NCBI GenBank assembly: GCA_949710005.1
Contig: OX453276.1
Coordinates: 25,088,349-25,152,348, forward strand
DNA length: 64,000 bases
Direction: 5' to 3'
Source of the DNA: Ricordea florida
Lineage: Eukaryota; Cnidaria; Anthozoa; Corallimorpharia; Ricordeidae
Position 1 is the first letter of the stretch; each line of letters begins with the position of its first letter. This document shows, piece after piece, positions 47,285 to 57,136 of the stretch. Both the position numbers and the translations under genes were made by a program. The notes beneath the pieces were generated by a model. The model worked only from the letters and a program-made list of their open reading frames with translations. It ran no database searches and had not been told where the DNA came from.

Positions 47285-48078
47285 ACTTTCCCGCTTTTGC
47301 CTACGGATATTAGTATGAAAACCAATCTCGAAATGTCAAAAGCCCGATCCAGCCCCCCCCCCCCCAAAAAAAAACAGGCTTCATCGTACCCAAAATGAAG
47401 CAATTACTCAGATTACTGTAATCAATTATCAAAACAAGCTATCAACGCGATAATGGCAAATTAGCCGGTTTATGACATCCACCGCCTAGCAACCAGCCTT
47501 TTCGAATATTTGAACTTCCGTTTACCTGAGGCCCCTTTCGTTATACTCTTGTTGTATATTTACTGAGTCTCTCGCGAACTGACTTCCGGTGGCTTTCGTC
47601 CATCAGATTCAGTTTGGGTCTATTGAACAACCCTCAGTTTTGTTTACCGATACGGATTCATTGATATCCTAGCGACAACATCAGCCAACCTTCAGCTGAA
47701 TGCTCTGATCACGTGTAAAAGCGGTCAATACTTTGCTCATGGATAACAGTAAACAGCTTTCCGTTTGACGTCGTAGTTTCATTGGTAGATGTCATTTGAC
47801 CATGAACTAGCCAATAACAAGTCGCGGTTTTGTATTGAGTTCCAATTTTCGTTATTGACTCAAGCTTTTGTGTACGGGCGTTCCGTGATTAGTTCTTTCT
47901 ATCATTTTTCTGGAATCGTAACTAAGGTAAGCTATTAGGTTAATGCTCTTGGGCACAAGGAATCAAGATTTATCGAGCTAAAATTGATATTCTGGTTAGC
48001 TTCGTAAACAGAAATCGGAGGATTTTCACGATTTGAATACAGGTAAGGCAGACATGTTTCCCTTGCCAAATAAGTAAT
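47285..48078. other. Stretch without recognised genes
   Basis: Contains a poly-C/poly-A tract and a copy of the TCTCGCGAACTGACTTCCGG repeat (about 47571-47590) also found at 14313. No coding seen. Confidence 0.5.
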
Positions 48079-48221
48079 GGTAATAGGACTGAGTGGAGTC
48101 CAATTCGGTCTGTAATCATACGAGTGATTAACAAAATCGGACGACCGCGTAGTGGGAGTCCGATTTGTTTAATAACGAGTATGATTGCACACCGAATCGG
48201 ACGACACGAAGTCTTATTACC
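48079..48221. mobile_element. Palindromic MITE-like repeat
   Basis: GGTAATAGGACTGAGTGGAG at the left is mirrored imperfectly by CGAAGTCTTATTACC at the right; the interior holds AATCGGAC and GTCCGATT in opposite orientation, so the whole is near-palindromic. Confidence 0.65.
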
Positions 48222-48347
48222 AATTAATCATAACTGTCACAAAATTTTTTATATATAAACTTATTTTTTCTTAATCAAAACACATGAAATTCCAAGATTT
48301 GTTTTGCTAGCAGTGAAAAAAAAGCCATTTAAGCGCGCGCGTGATGG

Positions 48348-48382
<35 letters not shown>

Positions 48383-48799
48383 TGTCCTATTTAACTGTCC
48401 TATTAAGGCTGAAATCAGGGCAGTTGATAGCCAATCAGATTTGAGAATTTTGTTATAGTTATGATTATGTTCAAAATTGTTTTAATTGCAGCGTCTGTCT
48501 AAAGCTTGTATACCGGGATGAATGCGGATAACTTATCGTAAACTTGTCTAAACCGCTGTATTTTGCGATTTTTACGACCCCCTCAGCTGTACATGGCGAA
48601 TTTTGGTGTTTTGAGAGGTTTGCGATCATCCAAGTAGCTACGAAGCTAAGAGAAGGCATGGAAGGAAAGTTTGCAACAAGTCATTTCTCACTCTGAATCC
48701 CGCACCGCTCCGCCTTCACAACGAGCTCAAATTGACTAAAGAAAGATGTTGAACATTAGTAGTTGGATTGTGGGCATTCTGGCGCAATTTCATTTTGAT

Positions 48800-48891
48800 C
48801 GATTTTTTTGCGAATTCGTGGTTTTGGGTGTGGTCGATTTTTGATGTTACGATTTTTTTGCGAATTCGTGGTTTTGGGTGTGGTCGATTTT
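48800..48891 (+). repeat. Two 42-bp direct repeats, 50-bp period
   Basis: CGATTTTTTTGCGAATTCGT and the following GGTTTTGGGTGTGGTCGATTTT occur at 48800-48841 and 48850-48891. Probably inside the left end of element 2. Confidence 0.8.
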
Positions 48892-49075
48892 GTCAAATGG
48901 GCGTGGCCAAAAAATTTGCCTATCGACTTGTTTGATTTTCGATCGATGACTTTTTTCGTCGAGTGTCAATTTTTTCGTTTGGATCGTCGATGTCCCTTTG
49001 GGGGTGGGGTGGGGGCCGAGTTGGTAAAGTGGGATTTTGGGTCGATGGTTGTACCGATTGGCATACGCAAACGAA

Positions 49076-49678
49076 ATGGCAAACGACATGAACGAGATGC
49101 GGATTGAGGTTGAGAGTTACGATCGTACATACATTTGGCCCGGCTTCCCTGCAATGGAGATTATGACTCTACTACTTGAACGACCTGAAGAAGAGTTGAA
49201 TGTTCATGATTTGATTAAGAGAGGTGGGTGGGAGGTGCGTAGATGGATTCGTAGAAATTACAGGCACGAAGGTGCAATTTGTTTTCGTATTTGGTATAAA
49301 AGACTTATACGTCCAGGACGTTACTCACGGTACTATACAGAAGTTCATTTTTGGCAGTATGGCGAGAATAGGAGCTTTATGTTTGAGGATGATTCTGGTG
49401 AAGCGAGAATTCTTAATGGTGAACATTTTACTGTTTTTGATTTGGATTATATCACTAAAAGATTAGACGACATTCTTATGGAAAAAAATCATGGCAGCTA
49501 TTTTATTTATGAGATCTCTATTATGATAGAAGTCGATAAAGATTGGATATCTCACAAGAAAAGCTTTTACAAGGACTTGGACGATGAATTGATGCGTGTA
49601 GCTTGGCATCCAAGTCGGGCGGTTGATTGGTGTTTTGACGAAGATGAGAAAAGCCTTTTGAATGAATTTCTTGAGTAG
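49076..49678 (+). CDS. Protein with AWHPxRxxDWC motif (about 200 aa), element 2
   Basis: Relative of the 203-residue minus-strand gene of element 1. Ends LMRVAWHPSRAVDWCFDEDE. The ATG is uncertain: 49076 is the first in frame, 49097 would match the length of the element 1 protein better. In element 1 the gene is at the right end and points left; here it is at the left end and points right, so in both it is the terminal or near-terminal gene and points inward. Function unknown. Confidence 0.7.
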   Translation: MANDMNEMRIEVESYDRTYIWPGFPAMEIMTLLLERPEEELNVHDLIKRGGWEVRRWIRRNYRHEGAICFRIWYKRLIRPGRYSRYYTEVHFWQYGENRSFMFEDDSGEARILNGEHFTVFDLDYITKRLDDILMEKNHGSYFIYEISIMIEVDKDWISHKKSFYKDLDDELMRVAWHPSRAVDWCFDEDEKSLLNEFLE

Positions 49679-49696
49679 TTATGTTAAGGGCACACA

Positions 49697-49721
49697 TTTG
49701 TGACATGTATCGTGTCACAAA
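49697..49721. promoter_or_regulatory. Perfect 9-bp hairpin between first gene and polymerase, element 2
   Basis: TTTGTGACA (49697-49705) pairs with TGTCACAAA (49713-49721). It lies after the stop of the first gene and 50 nt before the polymerase ATG. It may end one transcript or help start the next. Confidence 0.4.
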
Positions 49722-49771
49722 AGTTAAATATGATGGTTTAAGAGGTACAATGTCAACATACAATTCATGCT

Positions 49772-52700
49772 ATGGAGAATTTGACAGTGAAAGACTTGAG
49801 GTCAATTGCCAAAAGAGCTGGTGTGAGTGTTCGAGGATTCAGAAAGGCTGAAATGCTTACAGCGTTATCTGACATAGACTTCGAGAATTTGACAGTGAAG
49901 ATACTACGAACCATGGCCAAGAGGTCCGGTATTCGAGGTTCTGGCAGCATGCGTAAAGGGGCTCTTATTAATGCCGTCGGTTCCGTACAGGTGGTTGAAG
50001 CGAATGTTCCAATATCTGGTCCAGTTAGACCTATAAGAACAAGACCCGCCCGGGCTTCGTATGGAAGGGCTGTTGCTTCCGCCCGGCGTGAAATCATTCA
50101 GACCACAGAGTGGATAAGATCCAATGTTAGAGACCCAAACAGGAGGGCCATCACCAGGAGATTAAGAAGGGCAGCTGCGGCGGTTAGGAGGGAACCCGAG
50201 TTTTTCGTACCTGAAAGACATGAAACGGCTCTGAGAGGCTTTTTGAGGACTTACATAGTAAAGGGCAGAGCTGGATACGATCCAATTACATTTCTTGGCA
50301 AGGTTAGAACACCATTTGGTAGTTTATTGCATGGAATCAGGAAGCCATTCAAGTTGAAGTGTATTCTTTCATGTGGATTCGCGAGGAGGAACCCCCAAGA
50401 TAATCGTGTTATTGAGCGGAGTCAGGGTCATTTTCATTCACGGATGGAGACAGTGACAGCTTCAACAGACACACTCGCTTTGTTTGATAGCATCAAAGCT
50501 GGACTTGTTGAATTGGTGCAGAAATACGAGAATGAGCACTCTGGATGGGTGTTTGAAAGTGTGATTGACTTTCGTATCCATTTGAACCCGTTTCAATCGT
50601 TTTCTGGAACTTCATATATTAAATTACCACCCAAATTGGCTGCTAAGAAGGCAATCATCAATGTTAAGAACGAAGAAGACCAGGAGTGCTTCAAATGGGC
50701 AGTTACATCCGCTGTATTTCCAAGGGAGAAGGATGCCGGAAGACTAAACAAAGAGATGAGAGAGAATTCAGAGAAGCTCGATTGGTCGGGGATAGAGTTC
50801 CCAGTGGCAGCACTCAGTACAACTCAGATAGATAGGTTTGAAAGGCAGAACCCATATGGGATCAACATCCTTGGTTATGAGAATGGCGAGCCAACCCTAA
50901 TCAGACGCAGTAAAAAGTCAGGGGTGGAAAAGATAAACTTGCTCTTGATATCAAACGAAGAGACAAATCACTACTGTTGGATCAAAAACATGTCAAGATT
51001 TGTCGAGTATAATAAACATCATGGCACTCGTTTCTATTGTGACAATTGCTTAAACTCGTTCAATTCTCAAAAGTCGTTGGACGACCATATGGAGTACTGC
51101 CTAAACAATGAATCAGTTAAAGTCCAGATGCCCATGGAAGATGATGGCAACCCAAAGTACATTACTTTCACGAACCACAGACGAAAGATGCAAGTGCCAT
51201 TTGTGATCTATGCTGATTTTGAGTGTTTCACGGAGAAGTTGGACACTTGTTTCCCGGATGACAGGTATAGTTTCACAAATCAGTACCAGAAGCACAAGCC
51301 ATCAGGTTTCTGTTACCTTATCAAGTGTTTCGATGATGGTATCTTTGAGCCCAAGTTGGTGATGCGAACAGCCAACTCCCCCGAGGATGACATACCACAA
51401 ATGTTTCAGGAAAGCTTGGAGGAGGACATCAAAAAGATTTATGATCAATTCAAGTCTGAAAGGAAGCTTGTAATGAAGAATAGCGATCATAGGAATCATA
51501 GAAAGGCTACTCATTGCCATATTTGTGAGGGTGAATTGGGGAACGATAAGGTGGTCGACCACTGTCATTTTACAGGCAGGTACAGAGGAGCAGCCCACAA
51601 GAAATGTAACCTGGAATTTAGCACACCCAAGTTCTTTCCAGTCATCTTCCACAACTTGTCTGGTTATGACAGTCACTTGTTTATCAAGAAGATGGGAGTG
51701 TCAGAGGGTAAGATTGATTGTATCCCACTCAACGATGAAAAGTACATCTCATTCACAAAGGGGATTGTGGTTGAAAAGTTCATGAAGAAGGAGGATGGTA
51801 AGGAGAAGGAGGTTCAGATTAAGCGAACCATTAGATTTGTAGACAGTTTTAGGTTCATGGCAAGTGGTTTGGCTAGATTGGCTGACAATTTGCCGAGAGA
51901 GTCTTTGGCAAACCTCTCGAGATACTATGAAGGGGCAAACTTTGATCTTTTGGCTAGGAAGGGAGTGTTTCCCTATGATTGGTTTGATGGCTTTGACAAG
52001 TTACAAGTGTCCAGACTACCAACCAAGGATGAATTTTATTCGATATTATACGACACTGACATATCGGATGACGATTATCAACATGCCGGAAACGTGTGGG
52101 AGGCTTTTGGTATGAGAAGTTTCAGGGATTACCATGACTTGTATCTCAAAACAGATGTGATCCTGTTGGCTGACGTCTTTGAGAATTTCAGAGGGGTTTG
52201 TATGAAGAACTATGGGTTGGATCCAGCATGGCATTATACTGCGCCTGGATTGGCTTGGGATGCTACGTTGAAGATCACCAAGGTTGAGTTGGAGCTTCTG
52301 AGGGATCCCGATATGCTGATTATGGTGGAGAATGGTATCAGAGGTGGAATCTCAACAATCTCGACGAGGCACGGGAAGGCCAATAATCGATATATGAAGA
52401 ATTATAATCCCAAGTTGCCTACAAAGTACATCACATATTTGGATGCGAATGGGCTCTATGGCTATGCAATGACCAAGGCTTTACCAACCCATGGTTTTGA
52501 ATGGATGAGTGATCAAGAGTTGGCAGACTGGAGGAACCATCCATGCATATTGGAGGTGGACTTAGAGTACCCGTTGGAGTTACACGATCTCCATAATGAT
52601 TATCCGTTGGCTCCAGAGAGGTTGGATGTTAACGGGGTTGTTAAGTTGGTTCCCAATTTGAGGCCCAAGAAGAAGTACATTCTACACCACGAATCTCTGA

Positions 52701-53647
52701 AACAGTATTTGTCGTTGGGTTTGAAGTTAACCAAGGTTCACAGAGGGATCATATTCGAGGAATCGGAATGGCTGAGGTCCTACATTGACTTGAACAATAG
52801 TTTGAGAGCCAGGGCTGAGAATGATTTCGAAAAGGACTTCTTCAAGTTGATGAACAACTCAGTGTTTGGCAAGACCATGGAGAACATTAGAAAGAGGGTG
52901 GATATCCAGTTGGTCACTGAGGAGAAGAAAGCGCGTAAGTTGATTGTGAAGCCAAACTTCCATCATAGGAACATCTTTTGCGAGGATCTGACCGCCTTCC
53001 ACATGAAGAGAACGAAATTGGTGTTTGATAAGCCCATTTACTTGGGGTTGTCTATTCTGGATTTGAGTAAGACTGTCATGTACGATTTCCATTACAGGTA
53101 CATAAAGCCCAAGTATGGGGAGAAAGCTAAGTTGCTTTTCACAGACACGGATTCTTTAGCCTATGTGATAGAGACTGAGGACTTTTACAGGGACATCAGT
53201 CCAGATGTGAGGGCTAAATTTGACACCAGCAATTACCCCAGGGAGCATCCATCCGGGATTGAGACCGGAGTGAACAAAAAGGTCGGAGGGATGTTCAAAG
53301 ACGAGGCTGGTGGTGAACAGATCACGGAATTTGTGGGTCTGAGGGCTAAACTGTATGCTTTCAAGACGGACAAGGAGAAGGAAGTCAAGAAGTGTAAGGG
53401 TGTTAACAAGGCAGTGGTTAGCAAAAGCATAAGTTTCCAAGATTACAAGACTTGTCTTTTCAGTGGCCAATCCCAGAGACGGAAGATGAACACCATAAGG
53501 AGTCATAGCCATGACATCTACACTGAAACCATCAACAAGATTGCATTATCACGCGAGGACGATAAACGTGTGATAATGGATGATGGTATAAACACTTATG
53601 CACATGGTCATTTCAGAACGCTGGAAGGTGGTGATTCGGTGTCTTGA
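49772..53647 (+). CDS. POLB: Family B DNA polymerase, protein-primed type (1291 aa), element 2
   Basis: Start is ATG 49772. The N-terminus has two SAP-like repeats (MENLTVKDLRSIAKRAG and FENLTVKILRTMAKRSG). Then a C2HC-type finger (FYCDNCLNSF...H...C), exonuclease motif YADFEC (D482, E484), an HNH/endonuclease VII-like insert (HCHIC...DHCHFTGRYRG, about 578-613), Exo II HNLSGYDSH, polymerase motifs YLDANGLYG (D891), MNNSVFGKTMEN (N1029) and TDTDSLAY (D1125, D1127). It lacks the Pro-rich stretch and both Cys-rich inserts of the element 1 enzyme. The 3' end overlaps the integrase by 40 bp. No break seen. Confidence 0.93.
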   Translation: MENLTVKDLRSIAKRAGVSVRGFRKAEMLTALSDIDFENLTVKILRTMAKRSGIRGSGSMRKGALINAVGSVQVVEANVPISGPVRPIRTRPARASYGRAVASARREIIQTTEWIRSNVRDPNRRAITRRLRRAAAAVRREPEFFVPERHETALRGFLRTYIVKGRAGYDPITFLGKVRTPFGSLLHGIRKPFKLKCILSCGFARRNPQDNRVIERSQGHFHSRMETVTASTDTLALFDSIKAGLVELVQKYENEHSGWVFESVIDFRIHLNPFQSFSGTSYIKLPPKLAAKKAIINVKNEEDQECFKWAVTSAVFPREKDAGRLNKEMRENSEKLDWSGIEFPVAALSTTQIDRFERQNPYGINILGYENGEPTLIRRSKKSGVEKINLLLISNEETNHYCWIKNMSRFVEYNKHHGTRFYCDNCLNSFNSQKSLDDHMEYCLNNESVKVQMPMEDDGNPKYITFTNHRRKMQVPFVIYADFECFTEKLDTCFPDDRYSFTNQYQKHKPSGFCYLIKCFDDGIFEPKLVMRTANSPEDDIPQMFQESLEEDIKKIYDQFKSERKLVMKNSDHRNHRKATHCHICEGELGNDKVVDHCHFTGRYRGAAHKKCNLEFSTPKFFPVIFHNLSGYDSHLFIKKMGVSEGKIDCIPLNDEKYISFTKGIVVEKFMKKEDGKEKEVQIKRTIRFVDSFRFMASGLARLADNLPRESLANLSRYYEGANFDLLARKGVFPYDWFDGFDKLQVSRLPTKDEFYSILYDTDISDDDYQHAGNVWEAFGMRSFRDYHDLYLKTDVILLADVFENFRGVCMKNYGLDPAWHYTAPGLAWDATLKITKVELELLRDPDMLIMVENGIRGGISTISTRHGKANNRYMKNYNPKLPTKYITYLDANGLYGYAMTKALPTHGFEWMSDQELADWRNHPCILEVDLEYPLELHDLHNDYPLAPERLDVNGVVKLVPNLRPKKKYILHHESLKQYLSLGLKLTKVHRGIIFEESEWLRSYIDLNNSLRARAENDFEKDFFKLMNNSVFGKTMENIRKRVDIQLVTEEKKARKLIVKPNFHHRNIFCEDLTAFHMKRTKLVFDKPIYLGLSILDLSKTVMYDFHYRYIKPKYGEKAKLLFTDTDSLAYVIETEDFYRDISPDVRAKFDTSNYPREHPSGIETGVNKKVGGMFKDEAGGEQITEFVGLRAKLYAFKTDKEKEVKKCKGVNKAVVSKSISFQDYKTCLFSGQSQRRKMNTIRSHSHDIYTETINKIALSREDDKRVIMDDGINTYAHGHFRTLEGGDSVS

Positions 53648-54597
53648 GGTACAAATTGAAGCTCTTCGCAAACGAATCCTCGTTTTGGACCACCACTCAA
53701 ATAATACAAGACTGGTTGACCTGGTTCGATTATGGTTCGAGCCAAATCATAGACTTCAAGACTCCATATGGGATCAGTAGCCCTTCGTTTGTCCCCACCT
53801 TCATCTTCACCGGGGGCATAAAGATATCTGACTTGAACATCTGGAGGTAATTTCTTCTCATTCAACCCCACAGGTCGTTTGTAGTCTGGATTTTTGATGC
53901 CAATCGAGTTCATTTTCAAAGCTTCGTCAGGCTCTTTACCAGTAATACGGGTGGGTTCACTGTTGAGGGTCTTCATGATGGCGGGCAATCTATTCACCCA
54001 AACAGTGGATCGGGTGTCACTAATCATCTCTTGGGCGTATTGATGGCTGAATAGCTTCTCACCGAGAGTCCTGTTGGCGCTCTCCACAAAAGCTTGAGCT
54101 CTATGATTCCCAGCTTCACTACGCTGGATTGTGACTTGATGCTTATTCATAAGAGTTGTTACATCACCCTTGAATTCTGTTCCCGGATCCACCATTAATG
54201 TTTGTGGCCACTTCAACTTACGGGAATAAATCCGTTGAAAGGCATTGGCAACTTCACCACTCTCCTTTGAGGTCAATGGTTCGGCATCCTTGTATCTTGA
54301 CGCGATATCAATCACGACTAAGGCATAGCGGTATGTTTTTCTTCTCACTGTATCGTGAGGAAGAAACAACAAGTCCGCCTGATGAATCTGGTTAGGCTTA
54401 TTCACACTCCAATGTGGCCTGGGTATATACTTGGGGGCTGGGAGGTAAATTTGCCACAAGGTTTGCTTTTCCAACCACTCTTTGGCGACCTTTTCACTAA
54501 CTTTGGCTGCTTTGGCCAATTTGGGTATGGCTGAGTATCCTTTCCAGTATCCGTCAGTGGAGTAATATAATCGATTTAAAACGTTGGAATCAGTCAT
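53608..54597 (-). CDS. INT: Retroviral-type integrase (329 aa), element 2
   Basis: DDE integrase. Catalytic residues D75 (HQADLLFLP), D137 (LMVDPGTEF) and E172 (AFVESANRTLGE); C-terminal VLYYLSGGPKRGFVCEEL as in element 1. The ATG 54595-54597 is only 26 bp from the divergent capsid ATG, so both share one short promoter region. Intact. Confidence 0.93.
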   Translation of the reverse strand: MTDSNVLNRLYYSTDGYWKGYSAIPKLAKAAKVSEKVAKEWLEKQTLWQIYLPAPKYIPRPHWSVNKPNQIHQADLLFLPHDTVRRKTYRYALVVIDIASRYKDAEPLTSKESGEVANAFQRIYSRKLKWPQTLMVDPGTEFKGDVTTLMNKHQVTIQRSEAGNHRAQAFVESANRTLGEKLFSHQYAQEMISDTRSTVWVNRLPAIMKTLNSEPTRITGKEPDEALKMNSIGIKNPDYKRPVGLNEKKLPPDVQVRYLYAPGEDEGGDKRRATDPIWSLEVYDLARTIIEPGQPVLYYLSGGPKRGFVCEELQFVPQDTESPPSSVLK

Positions 54598-54623
54598 TTA
54601 CAAAAAGAATATAAGCATTTTAA
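54598..54623. promoter_or_regulatory. 26-bp divergent integrase/capsid intergenic region
   Basis: AGAATATAAGCATTTTAA is all that separates the two opposite start codons. Any promoter elements must be in this AT-rich stretch or within the genes. Confidence 0.4.
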
Positions 54624-55859
54624 ATGGCTTCTATACCAAGCATTCTTGATACCAATCGCGTTCCAAGGACTCGCGAAGGGTTGAAGGCTATGACGTCATT
54701 AAATAGGGTCACACTAAACCCATCTTCAGCCGAACCTGGTGAGACACTATACATTGAAATACCAAGATTGAGTGAAAATCTTGTGATTGTGCCCGGTAGC
54801 GTCTACATAACCTTTGACATGGTTGTAACCGGGCACAAAGACAACACTCTTGTTAATAATTTGGGAAGGAATCTGATTTCACAGTATAAGGTTCTATTTG
54901 GTGGTGAAATCGTAGAGGATCTTGGTAGATTTGATTTGTTCAAGACTTACCACGACTTGTTTCTGACCACCGAAGACCGTGAGAATAGATTGAGACAGGG
55001 CATATCTGACGTTAACATAAGGAGGATTAGGACCAATGCGGGGAACAAAGATACATCAAAAGCAAGGGACAATACTTTAGCTGTGATTCACAACACTAGG
55101 TACGCCATTCCATTAGATCACACAATCCTCAAAGATCATGGCGTATTTTATCCAATAGGATTACTCCATCCACTTAGATTTGAATTGACTTTGGCCAAAG
55201 TTTCTGATGTTGTGGTTTATTCAAACCGTGAAGCACCGCCTGATTATAAATTAATAAACATGGAGATGGAGTACCAGTGCATATCAAGCAATTCTTTGGC
55301 AAGTCAGGCTGTTGCGTCTTACAGAAATGGGAAAGGGTTCACGTATGAAAAGGTACTTCTTCACAAAACCTTCACAATCTCTGAGGCTAATGATTCTGTG
55401 ATAAATCAGCATGTCAATGTGCCGAGGAGATCTATGACTGGTATACTATGTCTTTTCACCGCCCCTCATGCAGAAGGCCTCAGGGACTCTGAGATTTTTG
55501 CAAACCCAAAGATCACGTCAGTCAAGATTGACATAGATGGAGTGCCCAACCAAGTTTATTTGAAAGGTATGATGGCGACTGATTTGTGGCAATCCATAAT
55601 CAAGCGAGTTGGCCTTAGTGATTCAATCGATGAATCCGATTTCTATACAGATAAGTTCGCTTTGTGGATTGACCTGAGGACTTATCCAGACAACGACATC
55701 CATGGAAGTGGTTTGTACATTCACGCTACTCGTGATGGAGTGACTTTGGAAATTAAGAGAGAAAAGGTAGGAACTAGAGTTCTTACATGTCACATGTTTG
55801 TTATTGCTGACGCTGTCATGACCATTGTTAATGGTGGTCTAAAGGAGATTAGATATTAG
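54624..55859 (+). CDS. MCP: Probable major capsid protein (411 aa), element 2
   Basis: Same family as the 413-residue protein of element 1, with matching length and blocks: NRVTLNPSSAEPGETLY, NNLGRNL, LKDHGVFYP, VPRRSMTGILCLF, LRDSEIF.NPK, DKFALWIDLRT and TCHMFVIADAVM. No membrane segment. Assignment as capsid by position and conservation; the fold is inferred. Intact. Confidence 0.75.
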   Translation: MASIPSILDTNRVPRTREGLKAMTSLNRVTLNPSSAEPGETLYIEIPRLSENLVIVPGSVYITFDMVVTGHKDNTLVNNLGRNLISQYKVLFGGEIVEDLGRFDLFKTYHDLFLTTEDRENRLRQGISDVNIRRIRTNAGNKDTSKARDNTLAVIHNTRYAIPLDHTILKDHGVFYPIGLLHPLRFELTLAKVSDVVVYSNREAPPDYKLINMEMEYQCISSNSLASQAVASYRNGKGFTYEKVLLHKTFTISEANDSVINQHVNVPRRSMTGILCLFTAPHAEGLRDSEIFANPKITSVKIDIDGVPNQVYLKGMMATDLWQSIIKRVGLSDSIDESDFYTDKFALWIDLRTYPDNDIHGSGLYIHATRDGVTLEIKREKVGTRVLTCHMFVIADAVMTIVNGGLKEIRY

Positions 55860-55872
55860 GCCGCTGTATGGT

Positions 55873-55914
55873 TTTCTTCTCACGGTGTCATGAGAAGAAA
55901 CATCAATCTAAAGG
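55873..55914 (+). promoter_or_regulatory. Hairpin plus TCTAAAGG box before ATPase, element 2
   Basis: TTTCTTCTCA (55873-55882) pairs perfectly with TGAGAAGAAA (55891-55900), and TCTAAAGG follows at 55907-55914, 17 nt before the ATG at 55932. The hairpin segment resembles part of the integrase gene (about 54340-54385) and may be a captured piece of a related element. Confidence 0.45.
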
Positions 55915-55931
55915 GGTTAATGTAGTGAGTA

Positions 55932-56570
55932 ATGATGAACGAACTCAAAGATTTGATTCCATTCAATTGTATCATCACTGGTCCCACGAATTGCGGAAAG
56001 ACCCAATACATAGTGGAGCAGCTTCGAGGCCATTATAGGCAAGTGTTTGATTATATTGTGTTGATTTGCCCAACATATGCCCATAACAAGACTTATAGAG
56101 GCTTTGCCAAGGGGGACAAACGATTCTTTGTACTGTCGCCAGATGCGAGTGATCATGACGAAATCAACAATTTGTTGATGGACTGTGAATCGTTCTTCTC
56201 GGGTACCAATACGCTCCTAATATTGGACGACTGTGCCGTTTCCAAGGATCTGAAGAATAGGTCCAACAAATTCATCGGTTTGGCCTTCTCTGGGAGACAC
56301 GTAGGGATATCGGTCTGGGTTCTCACTCAGCAATTGACATCTATAGCCAAACCATTCCGTGAAAATGTAGCTTGTGTGGTCTCATTCCACAATCCATCAC
56401 AAACGGCGATGAAGATGCTTTTCGAGGAGTACGGCGGGGACCTGGATGCTGAAACGTGTAAGAAACTCAAGAAGCATCTTATGAATGAAAAGTATGCCAG
56501 GCTATGCTTCTCCCTTAGACATCCATTCCAAAATTATTTAGAGATACCAGCTTTAACGGCACAACCATGA
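55932..56570 (+). CDS. ATP: Genome-packaging ATPase, A32/FtsK-HerA type (212 aa), element 2
   Basis: Walker A GPTNCGKT, Walker B LLILDDC and LTQQL as in element 1, with long runs of identity (e.g. RSNKFI.LAFSGRH and FRENVACVV). Two ATGs in a row at the start. The stop overlaps the next start codon (ATGA at 56567-56570). Confidence 0.9.
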   Translation: MMNELKDLIPFNCIITGPTNCGKTQYIVEQLRGHYRQVFDYIVLICPTYAHNKTYRGFAKGDKRFFVLSPDASDHDEINNLLMDCESFFSGTNTLLILDDCAVSKDLKNRSNKFIGLAFSGRHVGISVWVLTQQLTSIAKPFRENVACVVSFHNPSQTAMKMLFEEYGGDLDAETCKKLKKHLMNEKYARLCFSLRHPFQNYLEIPALTAQP

Positions 56571-57136
56571 CAACTCCCGAAGAAATCATGAATGGTGAAA
56601 CTGTCGTGGCGAAACAATCACCACCAACCATTAACGTTGATGATGTGAAAGCTAAAAGAGAAGAGCTGGCAATACTAGCTTCCCTAGGCTCGTCCAAAGA
56701 GTATCTTGGCGTTCAAATGGCTCTAGGTGATGTCCACAGATTGTCAGATAAGGATGTAGAGAAGTACTACAAGAGGTACAAGATGGTGTCGGGTAAGAAT
56801 GTGGCTGAAGTACTAATTGATCCTCCTTTACATCTATTGGCCAGACTAGTCAACTGGTCTCTTAGTAGTTACGGTGGAATAGATGAGCCAGATGCTTTGG
56901 TAGAGGATTGGAAGAACAATCAGTTGATCAAACAGTCGCTGGCAGAATATTCTGGTTTAATAGTAGTAAATGGTGGTGCGATTGTTACGTTATTGATAAT
57001 AGCCCTTACCGCTCTCAAGCATTTCAGACTAAAAGAGCCTAGCCCTCCCACTAGATTGTATGACATGGCCAACACGGATGAGGATTGGGGAGCTGGGCAA
57101 GTTTTAGGGGGTGAGGGCGTCGACACTGTTCGGTGA
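56567..57136 (+). CDS. Conserved protein of unknown function (189 aa), element 2
   Basis: Counterpart of the 184-residue protein of element 1 (REELAILASLGSSKEYLGV, MALGDVHRLSDKDVEKYYKR). Here a clear hydrophobic segment (LIVVNGGAIVTLLIIALTAL) lies near 140-160. Starts within the ATPase stop codon. Ends with EGVDTVR, like EGVDAA in element 1, so the stop is conserved. Confidence 0.75.
   Translation: MTTPEEIMNGETVVAKQSPPTINVDDVKAKREELAILASLGSSKEYLGVQMALGDVHRLSDKDVEKYYKRYKMVSGKNVAEVLIDPPLHLLARLVNWSLSSYGGIDEPDALVEDWKNNQLIKQSLAEYSGLIVVNGGAIVTLLIIALTALKHFRLKEPSPPTRLYDMANTDEDWGAGQVLGGEGVDTVR

Noticed and set aside
47122-47313. 63-codon frame in the MITE at 46980-47281
   Set aside because: Made of repeated GCATGAATTTTTTTT units and poly-C; low complexity.
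57111-57136. Programmed frameshift joining the 189-residue gene to the following frame in element 2
   Set aside because: The stop after EGVD is conserved between the two elements, so the 189-residue protein most likely ends there; no slippery site seen.
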